DNA of 64,000 nucleotides from Ctena decussata (lineage: Eukaryota > Mollusca > Bivalvia > Lucinida > Lucinidae), in assembly GCA_963989385.1 (NCBI GenBank), contig OZ022503.1, positions 64,950,123 to 65,014,122 of the forward strand, written 5' to 3'. The position numbers were made by a program, and so were the translations under genes. Below the pieces are notes generated by a model that was not told the origin of the DNA, made no database searches, and saw only the letters and a list, made by a program, of their open reading frames with translations. Numbering within the stretch: the first letter of the stretch is position 1; each line of letters starts with the position of its first letter. This document shows, in pieces, positions 56,217 to 64,000 of the stretch.

Positions 56217-58170
56217 TTATGACTGTCAGTGATAATCTGATGAAAAACTTGGCATACAGGCGGTCATTATTCATGTTTTAAATTTTGTTTTCAACTCGTC
56301 TTACTCCAGTCAGCTCTTTAAGACTGAACTAAATCAAAGTGCAATGAGTTATTATCATATGCAAATCATATGTAATATGTACAACCAATGAACGTGTCTA
56401 CAAAAAAATAAATAAAATAAAAACGTTAATTGCGAGCAACCTCGATCGAAAAGGCGGCTTCTAAATCACTCCAAATCGGCCATATTGTAAATATGGTAAA
56501 TATGGCATATTGTAAATATTGTAAATAATAATAATTAAAATTTGGTTCCCCTTGACACATAAAGACCTCGTAAGGGACTAGATACAAGCAAAGTTCAGAC
56601 TCCAGTTCAAACAACAATCCTAAAAAAATGTCAGTAATCTAGTGAGTGTGTGTGTGTGTGTGGGGGGGGGGGGATCTAGTGGGGAGGGGGGCGGTATATG
56701 GTTATTGTAACAGACAGCAAACTTTACTTAGAAATGTTAGTTTAACTGGAGTCAACATGAATGAGACGTTTACATTAGTTAGTTGTGCAAGAGACGAAGC
56801 AAAATCTTCAAGCCACCATTGATCTCCCAGCTGTGTAGTTCTTGTATTTAATTCTTTTATCTTAATGTCAACACAACCTTTTTCTGTTTATATACAGTTT
56901 CGTCATTTTAGATGACCGTGCTTAAACATTGTGACATTTTCATAAACTGTGTTGAAGAAAGGTTTGGTCGGTGATCAATGGCAATTGGGAACCAGAAAAA
57001 AGTCGCTGTTTTGCGGAAAATTTTGTCTTATTTTTCTGTGCTTTCTTCTTATTACTAAATGTACAACCATGAAGTGATCATATGTACCATTGTCATGAAC
57101 TGAGAAATCTAGTACGATACAGACTTGTATAAGCCTAATGACTTTTTTCTGACTCCCATTCTTATAAAATTGATGATGTTGTAATTTCACTTATCTCTGC
57201 TATACAAATAAACAGTTGTTTAACGAAATGTGATATCTGAAAGTAAAACCGGTGTCTATGAAGATATACACAACTGGGAGAACAGGGAGCCTTTACAGAC
57301 AAGCATTGCATTATTACAAGCTAAATTGGTTAACCAGTTAGAACAGTGCAAGTGCAAACAACAGGTTAAATAGTGTTTATGAAGCCTTTTTTATGGTTCT
57401 TTCTCCGTTTAGTTGTAAAATTAGACTACCGACAGACTTTTTGGAAGATACATAAATGTTTGAAGGAGTCAAATGCTCTGCCATTCAGTGTAGAAGTGAG
57501 TGAAGTGCTCATGCACTGACAGGACTGGTCATTTGCTGTTCAGAGCTGGCGCGTTTTGCAAATGTATTAGGAGAGGCCTTCAGGTGCAGCACCTCGTACA
57601 AAAGCAACATATACAAAGAAATCTCTTTTCTTAGAATTACAGAGGACATGGACATCCTTGATGCAAAGAGGTGCGAATTATGCATTCGTTTCCTTGAGTT
57701 TCCTGGGAAATATTGTTATGAGAATTGAACAAGAAAACCACAATAGATATCTCCGTACTTAGACTCCCATTTTCAGAGCCTAACTCGGATATGCCAATAT
57801 GAGTCAGGTATACCATGCAGCAATTGAAGGAACCGGTGAAACAAGATCGACTTTTCTTGATATCTTAATCTTTAATCCTTAAACCAGACTGCAAATGAAG
57901 CAGATCCCAATCAGATGGTCTATGTTTATGCCAATCTTTTTGTGGTTTTGTATCAAAATCGATTTTCTAAATTTAAAAGATGGAATGGTAAATTTCAGAC
58001 ACATCTATTTAGAGATGACAATGTCAGGAATGAAACGACATGCGTGGTGTTACAATCATTAAGCTTTAAAGCGCTAAAACAAAAAGCAGACGACAAAATT
58101 TACATTTGCAAAATTTCATGAAAACTGTTTCACCAAAGCTATATCATGTTGAGAATTCAAAGCCTAGTAA
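56217..58170. other. No gene seen; GT/G run
   Basis: A (GT)n run followed by eleven or more G lies at 56645-56673. TAAATATGGTAAATATGG-type words repeat at 56488-56525. The plus frame at 57915-58121 ends in a stretch shared with 59796-59855, so it is part of a repeat. Confidence 0.5.
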
Positions 58171-58236
58171 GCAAACAGGTAGCTCCAGATGAGGCGGCTC
58201 ATCATGAGCCGCTTCATCTAAATCTACGCTGTTTGC
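58171..58236. repeat. Short foldback hairpin (family H)
   Basis: GCAAACAGGTAGCTCCAGAT and its near-complement AAATCTACGCTGTTTGC enclose GAGGCGGCTCAT/ATGAGCCGCTTC. Confidence 0.75.
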
Positions 58237-58337
58237 GAATTCAATCATTTTCATAATTTCTGGCTCTTTACGGGTTAAACAAAATCATTGTCAGTATGAA
58301 ATAATTAGGGCGTTAGCACTCGTGTAAGTACATGTTG

Positions 58338-58648
58338 TTATCTAGTGTTAGTTCCACCGTTCGTTAGATGATAATCAAGTCGAAATGTCTCCAGAATTTC
58401 TCTTACTTTTATTATTCTTGCTCTTTTCCGTCTCTGGTAAGAAACAACACATATCACCACAAGGACAATTATCAAAATAAGCATTATTGCCCCGGCAACC
58501 GCTATTCCAACAATGGCCCCCGTTGCTAAGCACTTCGGCATCGCCTCATCTGACTGGTCGAGGCAATTTGAATGTCCGTCACACTCCAGTGATTTTTTAA
58601 TGCATATTCCACTTCCTTCACACTTGAATTGGTTCTCCCGACAAGGTC
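58338..58648 (-). CDS. Last exon of a CUB-LDLa transmembrane protein
   Basis: The acceptor CTATTTGACAG ends at plus 58649. The exon enters at phase 1 and joins the CUB exon at 60147 as AFND-G-PCREN. It encodes a complete LDL-receptor class A repeat with six cysteines in the right spacing (C-x6-C-x5-C-x6-C-x5-C-x10-C) and the calcium-binding DQSDE. A 26-residue transmembrane helix ([20 protein letters not shown] and on) and a stop-transfer SYQRRKRAR follow. The cytoplasmic tail of about 30 residues ends [10 protein letters not shown]. The topology is type I: a cell-surface protein, probably a receptor or adhesion protein. CUB-LDLa-TM architecture occurs in Neto-like and many invertebrate surface proteins; no orthologue is assigned. 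The stop at 58338-58340 closes the gene. Confidence 0.88.
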
Positions 58649-60146
58649 CTGTCAAATAGAATCTTTTAAAATCAGAAACAAACATGCTTCGATGCTGCCA
58701 TGATCATTAATTTTGGCTACTTTTCCAAAGGGGAGCATCTTCCATGACTTCCTGTTTGCTTCCTTGGAAGACAAAACCATTCCAAAATGAGGCCTTAAAC
58801 GAAAGAATTTTCTCCTATATGGGAAAATTGTTAATCCCAATCGAGGCGGCAGGCAAAGTTGAATATCTACCCATTTAGTTTAAATATTGGCATACTGTTA
58901 CCTATCAAGTAGAATTGCAAAATTAGAATGGGTATTATTAGTCATCTAATTTGGACTGGCATTATCTTTTCAGTCATTTCAGTCCCAATACCCATTATGA
59001 TGACTGATTACGTATCATTTCCATATTCATGCATATACTACTACGACGACCTGACTGCAGAACTGAGAGGTAGAAAGCGGGGTTTATAAAGGGTATAGTA
59101 CCGAACAATTCTAAACATCTGTTTCGGAGACCTCTTCGCTGATGAGGATAGCGCAGGCAGGAACGCGAAGTTGTATGCCAGTGCTCCAAATAAGAAAGGG
59201 GTAATAGGGATAATTTTCAATATTTCTCCATAAAGCATATGTTACGACCCCTCATCGGAACCCTCTCGCCGAGACCCATTTGAAGATTTAATATCGCGGT
59301 TATGATCATGATCATGTCTCACTTCCATTAGGTCTACCAATGCACTGTTTATGGATTCTGTTTTAGGACTAGGAAGGTGGGACAGACAGAAGAGATGGGA
59401 GGACAATGTCATGGAATGGACAGGCATGACCTTTGCATCATTCCAATAGGATGAAGTGGAGGGAGACTGCAGTGTCATTCAAAGATATCCACCCCTACGG
59501 CGAGGAAGTCTATATTAGAGGTGAATTCAGTGACATGGATAACAACGCTACCAAGCTGCACAAAAACTTGCTCGCTGTTGATCGATGCACTGGTACCAAT
59601 GAGCTAACTGCTGCTCGAGAAGTCATAGATTTACTGGTTGTGACAAGAGTCGTCAAAAATGGCATGAGTTCACTACACAGAATAGTGTTTGTCGAGCTTC
59701 CATACGAGGGAATGACCTCAGCACATGTTTAAATTCCAAAGACACAGCTATGGATGCACTCAGTCAAAATCGAAACAGTCTTTTCCATTTTAACCCTTAA
59801 AGTGTCAAAAAGGAAGACGACACAATTTACGTCTGCAAAATTTCAATAGATTCTCGTCCAGGATATATTAACACAGTGCAATATTACTACAGTACAGACT
59901 ATATATCTACAGTACATAGTATATCTAGCCGTCCCATCTTACAAATTCAGCTACCAGTGTTTTCACCTTTGGCACTTAAGTATTAAAAATCTTTAACAGT
60001 CTGGGAATCCTGAGGAGTCTATACAGCGACAAGCAATGACTGATCAGCCTGCGAGGATACTCAATATTTTCATCGCGAGTCCCACAAGTCTACTAGAACT
60101 CGGTCCCAATTTCGAACTCAAATGAAGGAAAATAAAGACTACTCAC
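58649..60146 (-). other. Intron of the CUB-LDLa gene
   Basis: A 1498-bp intron with donor GTGAGT (plus 60141-60146) and acceptor TTTGACAG. It contains a D1 copy in minus orientation (58695-58860: AAAGGGGAGCATCTTCCATG, CTTCCTGTTTGCTTCC), a family M fragment (59175-59260: TGCTCCAAATAAGAAAGG, GGGATAATTTTC, GACCCCTCATCGGAACC) and a coding-looking plus frame. Confidence 0.7.
59448..59732 (+). other. Unrecognised open frame inside the intron
   Basis: About 94 codons containing MKWRETAVSFKDIHPYGEEV, NATKLHKNLLAVDRC and SLHRIVFVELPYEG. The composition looks like real protein, but no domain is recognised. The segment after it (59796-59855) is shared with 58070-58120, so it is more likely a transposon remnant than a nested gene. 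Confidence 0.3.
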
Positions 60147-60287
60147 CATCATTAAATGCTGTAATGAGTAATTTTATTCCTCGTCCTGCTATCATGTTTC
60201 TATTACTCATAAAGATCAGGGATATATATCTACCAGAGCTCATGAAATTCTTCCGTTCTGGCGCATGACACACTCTCCCTTGTAAAC
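60147..60287 (-). CDS. CUB-domain exon of the CUB-LDLa gene
   Basis: 141 nt, acceptor CCGTACAG at plus 60288-60295, donor ATG/GTGAGT. It enters with two bases and leaves with one, so both flanking introns are phase 1, as is usual for exons of mobile extracellular domains. Translation: LQGRVCHAPERKNFMSSGRY, ISLIFMSNRNMIAGRGIKLL, ITAFND. This is the second half of a CUB fold: the cysteine, the SSGRYISLIFMSN strand and the GRGIKLLITAF end match the family pattern. The first half of the CUB must be encoded upstream (higher coordinates). Confidence 0.8.
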
Positions 60288-60600
60288 CTGTACGGACAGA
60301 CAAACATTCAGATTAATAACTGACTTTTCTAATCAAAGTTCTTCCGTTCTGGAACACGACACATTCCCTCTGGTCAACCTGTATACAGACAGAAAACATT
60401 CAGATCATTCACCGACTTTCTAACCAAAGTTCTCCGTTCTGAATCTTGATACATGTACATTTTCTCTGGTCAACATGTATACAGACAGGCAAACATTCAG
60501 ATTAATAACTGACTTTCTAATCAAAGCTCTTCCGTTCTCGAACATGACGCACTCTACCTGGTAAATCTGTACAAAGAGGCAAACATTCAGATCAAAGTGA
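60251..60600. repeat. Tandem array copying the CUB exon start and its 3' splice site
   Basis: Four units of about 91-98 bp begin at 60251, 60342, 60432 and 60530. Each has TCCGTTCT, a GACACACTC-like block, a TGTAAACCTG/GTCAACCTG-like block, GTACGGACAGACAAACATTC or similar, and mostly AATAACTGACTTTCTAATCA. Unit 1 overlaps the first 37 coding bases, the acceptor and the adjoining intron. Units 2-4 lie in the upstream intron. Confidence 0.85.
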
Positions 60601-60822
60601 CTGGTTACACATCCATACTTTCCTTCAATTTTACAAAAGGAAAACAACTCTTGTGACTTCTTGTTTCGTTTCCTGGACGATCTAATCATTCTCAAATTCG
60701 GTCAACTCCTCAAGTAAAGAATTTGCGTATAGTGGAGCAAACTCTTTCTTTTATGAGTTGTTTTGCATTGGCAGAGGGGTAAGAATGGAAATTGTAACAT
60801 TGCTTCCTTGAAAGTGTACCCA
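60601..60822 (-). repeat. Dispersed repeat D1, minus orientation
   Basis: Reverse complements of the D1 blocks: ACAACTCTTGTGACTTCTTG, TTTCGTTTCCTGGACGA, GTAAAGAATTTGCG, GAGCAAACTCTTTCTTTTAT and TTGCTTCCTTGAAAGTGTAC. Confidence 0.7.
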
Positions 60823-61091
60823 ATCGTTTTTAGTATTGACTCGCCTCATAATTTCTAATTGTGAAAAATAACAAATCGAAGGCATCTGCTAAGTTTTAGG
60901 AACCTCTGTTGTATTTTCAGGATTTTATGCAGATTTTTGTACGCACCAAAAATTAATGAGTATCACCACTTTACATTATCTTTGTTCAGAAACTGTAAAG
61001 GTACTTCATTAGTAGCCAATTAGCAGATGCCTTCGATTTGTTATTTTTCACAATTTAGAAATTATGAGGCGAGTCAATACTAAAAACGATT
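60823..61091. mobile_element. Foldback element with 70-bp near-perfect arms
   Basis: 60823-60892 and 61020-61091 are inverted copies (start AATCGTTTTTAGTATTGACT, inner end AAGGCATCTGCTAA) with one single-base gap. The spacer is about 127 bp and has no ORF. It directly abuts the D1 copy. Confidence 0.9.
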
Positions 61092-62211
61092 CGTATAAGA
61101 GAAGATCAAAAGGTAATTTGCGGCGCAAACATTTAAAAAAAATATATACCCCCCCCCACACACAAACAAACAATAACCAACATAATTGAAAAAGCATTTC
61201 TAAGATCTGAAAGTACTTCAATGTATTGAGAATTATGTCCCATCTTAAACTTTTTGCAACTCTTTCACTGATTTTCGGGTTTGAAACTGTGAAGCCAAAG
61301 AAAACCACTAGTTAACATGGCTCGCGTCCTGTTAGAGGTTACAGACCAATATCCCTTGTGAATACAATATGAACAGAAAAGGTCATGGAGAAAATTGAAT
61401 ACAGACATTTTTTAACATTTTAGAGTCCACAGTGTTATTACTTTTCTACAGAAACGCATTGTTCCTGGTGATTAAATGGTTGGTCTTCTTGCAAATATTT
61501 ATAATTCTTTTTCTAATACTGAAGTAAGGTCATTTTTTGTGATATTAGAAGATCATTTGATCGAGTGTAGCACAAAGTGCTTCTCTATAATCTTAAGAAA
61601 ACGGGCGGATAATCAATGGGTCTCTGCTTGGTAGGCTTTCTAAGTATCTCTCAGATTTTTTATGCCACGATCACTTTCTTATGGGTAAACATAAAAGCTG
61701 GGATTCCACGGGCTACTACATTTTGGGTCCACTTGTGTGTTAGTTGCTACTTATGACATAGTTTCAGCTATAGATTAGATAGCACTACGGCTAGAGAGTT
61801 AAATAATGATTTAGAAACTGTACATCCATGGGCAGAAACTTTGATAGTCCTAATTCGAGTCAGTGTCCATATCAGTAAAAAAACACCCAACTTTGAAATT
61901 GAATTTCTGAAAATATAAAAGCAATTCCTCGCCAGATAAAATTCCCTGGGATCAGTGAAAATGCTCTGGCTTTTAGGGCTTTAACACACCGCCCATCTAA
62001 ACGAGACCCTCCTTTGAAATCATTACTATTCTAGTTCTTGAACTACTTCTGAAGTTTCAAAATTATTAAAACCATGCCTTATTTGCTATGAAAGATCATG
62101 TAATCAAGTACTGTGAAAAAGTGTATGAAATATCTGGTAAAACTACGTTTTAGTCAGTAAAAAAGTTCCGACCAAGTACTGCGTTTCTTTGGACAATAAT
62201 TACATTAGATT
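61092..62211. other. No exon recognised; upstream part of the CUB gene
   Basis: A C/CA-rich run at about 61149-61170. Presumably intron. No acceptor-donor pair with an open frame was convincing. Confidence 0.4.
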
Positions 62212-62886
62212 CACAGTATCCGAACGCACTGTACCATCTCCTCCGGTTTTCATAGCGTTGAATCGAGAGTACAAAATTCGCTTATAACCAGTAGCCGGAA
62301 ATCATTATGTTTTGAGTTTTTATCCGGAATCTACTGTGTCATTTATAGTTATTCAGCTTCGAAAATGTAAAGAGGTAAGTTTGATATAATTTTCTCTTCG
62401 GTCTTTTACTTTATTGCCCTGTATAATGAAAAACTCCTTGCCGTCGCAGATTTTTTTTCCGAACAGCTTAATTTAACACGAGATTGTGTCGTGCAAAACT
62501 TAGCTATCATTCTTTTATCAAAACTAACAAACTGTAGATTGATAACGCCTTCCGTTTATTCTAAAGATTTTTTATTAAACATGTAAGAAAATGCTCAGAA
62601 TGGTTTAAGAATCATGCCAAGGGCTTTTGAGTACTGTACCAATTACTACCCGCCCATACACGGCATTGTACAGGGTAATAAAGTAAAAGACCGAAGAGCA
62701 AATTATATTAAACTTACCTCTTTACATTTTCGAAGCTGAATAGCTATAAATGACGCAGCAGATTCCGGATAAAATCTCAAAACATAATGATTTCCGACTA
62801 CTGGTTATAAGCGAACGTTTGTACTCTCGATTCAACGCTATGAAAACCGGAAGAGATTGTACATGTAGTTCGGATACTGTGAGATT
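62212..62886. repeat. Inverted repeat with arms of about 220 bp
   Basis: Left arm 62212-62429 and right arm 62664-62886. Landmarks are CGGTTTTCATAGCGTTGAAT, TATAACCAGTAG, AATCATTATGTTTTGAG, TTCGAAAATGTAAAGAGG and GGTCTTTTACTTTATT with their complements. Spacer about 235 bp. A few percent divergence by eye. Confidence 0.9.
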
Positions 62887-62921
62887 GTGCACTAAGTTAC
62901 ACAGACAAATAGTAACTGTGG

Positions 62922-63052
62922 TCCACATGTACCGGATACATATTAATTTTGCTATTAACGGGATTTCATGATGACCCTTTTTGAGATATCCTCACGAAGA
63001 GTCATCGTCAAATCCCGTTGATAGCAAAATAAATATGTATCCGGTACATGTG
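62922..63052. repeat. Hairpin with arms of about 43 bp
   Basis: CCACATGTACCGGATACATA and TTTTGCTATTAACGGGATTT pair with AAATCCCGTTGATAGCAAAA and TATGTATCCGGTACATGTGG. The inner loop GATGACCCTTTTTGAGATAT is bracketed by TCATGATGA/TCATCGTCA. Confidence 0.85.
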
Positions 63053-63240
63053 GAGCACAGTTACTGAATTCATAGAAGTTTTCAGTTCTACGTGTCAATA
63101 TTTAGATGATATATTATAGGCAATATTGACAGCAAAAGAAATGTGTATCTGGTATATGTGGAGCGCAGAAGCTGAAAACATAGAAGTGTTCAGTTCTACG
63201 TCTCGATATTTAGATGACATGTTCAACATTGATGAACATT
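63038..63240. repeat. 108-bp tandem duplication overlapping the hairpin
   Basis: TATCCGGTACATGTGGAGC at 63038 and TATCTGGTATATGTGGAGC at 63146. Both continue through a CATAGAAG-TTTTCAGTTCTACG-type block to ATATTTAGATGA. Confidence 0.85.
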
Positions 63241-63628
63241 GATGATACCTGCTTTGACGATAAGGCCAATCTAAGTCAACCCTCAGAACTTCAGTTAAAT
63301 AGAGCAAAGTCTTATGATACCGAGGTCCCATTTTCCATATTACACCTGAGAAGATGAAGAGCGGTCATGTATTGTCAAAAGACCAATCCGCACAAAGATG
63401 TTGTACGTTATTTAGTCGTTTAGGTGTAATGTCCATCTGGTCACTGAGTTACTGAATGCTTCTATGATGAACTCGGTGTTAAAAAGTGAAAACGTTTGAT
63501 TGCAAGAAGTGTCCAAGCAAAGGATGATTAGGGGTCCACCTGATTCATGACAACCCCTCCTCCCACAAGTGTGGGGTCATTAAGCCCTTCTTGGCATCCG
63601 TAAACGTTCATGTTGTAAACTTACTCAC

Positions 63629-63682
63629 CAGACCGGAGTCCATGTGACTTCTTTCTAATTCCCAAGCTTAGCCAAATGCTTT
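63629..63682 (-). CDS. Candidate 54-nt upstream exon of the CUB-LDLa gene
   Basis: A polypyrimidine-rich acceptor (TTGTGTTTCTTTCCCAG) and a strong donor (CTG/GTGAGTAAG) bracket 54 nt. Read at phase 1 in and phase 1 out, they give SIWLSLGIRKKSHGLRS, then a split glycine. The phase matches the CUB exon at 60147, and the joined reading (GLRS-G-LQGRVC) has a plausible length before the CUB cysteine. Based only on splice-site strength and phase, so it could be chance. Confidence 0.35.
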
Positions 63683-64000
63683 CTGGGAAAGAAACACAAC
63701 TCTAAAAGTTCTCTAGGAAGGGATATATTCCAGTATCTCCAACAGATACCAAAAGAAAGCATTTTCAAAACCTTCCACGACTCCTAAAATCTTACAAAAA
63801 TGTGTTTCATTGAAGGGGGAATACTTTAAAGGTTTGTAATAGAAACATTTTTGATAAAACGCTTCATATAAGAAATCCCATCCTAATGACAGAACTTTTT
63901 GAAAGACCTTCGTATTAGCTTTTTAGTTATTTTTATGGCATATGCATGGGGTAACAATTTGACAAACAAAATAGTATAAAACGTGTATGCCTTTATGGCA
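63683..64000. other. No further exon recognised
   Basis: AT-rich. The CUB-LDLa gene is expected to continue beyond the window edge. Confidence 0.4.

Noticed and set aside
59100..59160. Second hammerhead (CTGATGAG on plus, CCGAAAC nearby)
   Set aside because: The two core blocks are on opposite strands and cannot form one ribozyme.

Overview
This window is animal nuclear DNA, most likely from a bivalve mollusc, possibly venerid-like. It is AT-rich, has spliced genes, is packed with short non-autonomous repeats, and carries a tRNA-derived SINE. The bivalve placement is an inference from repeat style and gene content; no species marker was seen. Coding sequence is sparse, well under 5 percent of the window.

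Three protein-coding loci are supported, all on the minus strand. (1) A complete intronless forkhead gene, FoxC, at 23602-25194. (2) The last exon of an unrecognised gene at 53855-54193, with an apparent 3'UTR intron. (3) The 3' end of a type I membrane protein with CUB and LDLa domains, at 60147-60287 and 58338-58648, plus a possible 54-nt upstream exon at 63629-63682. Its first exons lie beyond the right edge. The reverse transcriptase tail at 43630-43869 is a retroelement relic. Most other ORFs look like chance or repeat-derived frames.

Layout: 1-23.6 kb is intergenic. It holds foldback elements, a roughly 300-bp tandem repeat (6.4-8.3 kb), a TTA-flanked PIF/Harbinger-like element (10.1-11.4 kb), a TTAA-flanked element (16.2-16.8 kb), and a second TTA-flanked element inserted in an older foldback (21.1-22.5 kb). 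FoxC and its upstream region occupy 23.6-25.7 kb. From 25.7 to 47 kb come a 2-kb degenerate satellite (28.9-30.9 kb), a 2.1-kb near-perfect inverted duplication (32.4-34.5 kb), a nest of GACGTC-rich elements (39.1-40.7 kb), a non-LTR retrotransposon tail and a SINE (47.05 kb). From 49.7 to 53.8 kb lies a retroelement-like region with a well-formed minimal hammerhead ribozyme (51520-51565, minus strand) and a broken second copy 2.2 kb away. The right end holds the two exon-intron genes and several foldbacks.

The most notable signals are the hammerhead ribozyme and its flanking direct repeats, the GACGTC element family with nested insertions, the satellite dense in TTCnnGAA dyads, the 2.1-kb palindrome, and a tandem array that copies the 3' splice site of the CUB exon. 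All alignments were made by eye. Repeat boundaries are good to a few bases where terminal repeats or target duplications are given, and approximate elsewhere.
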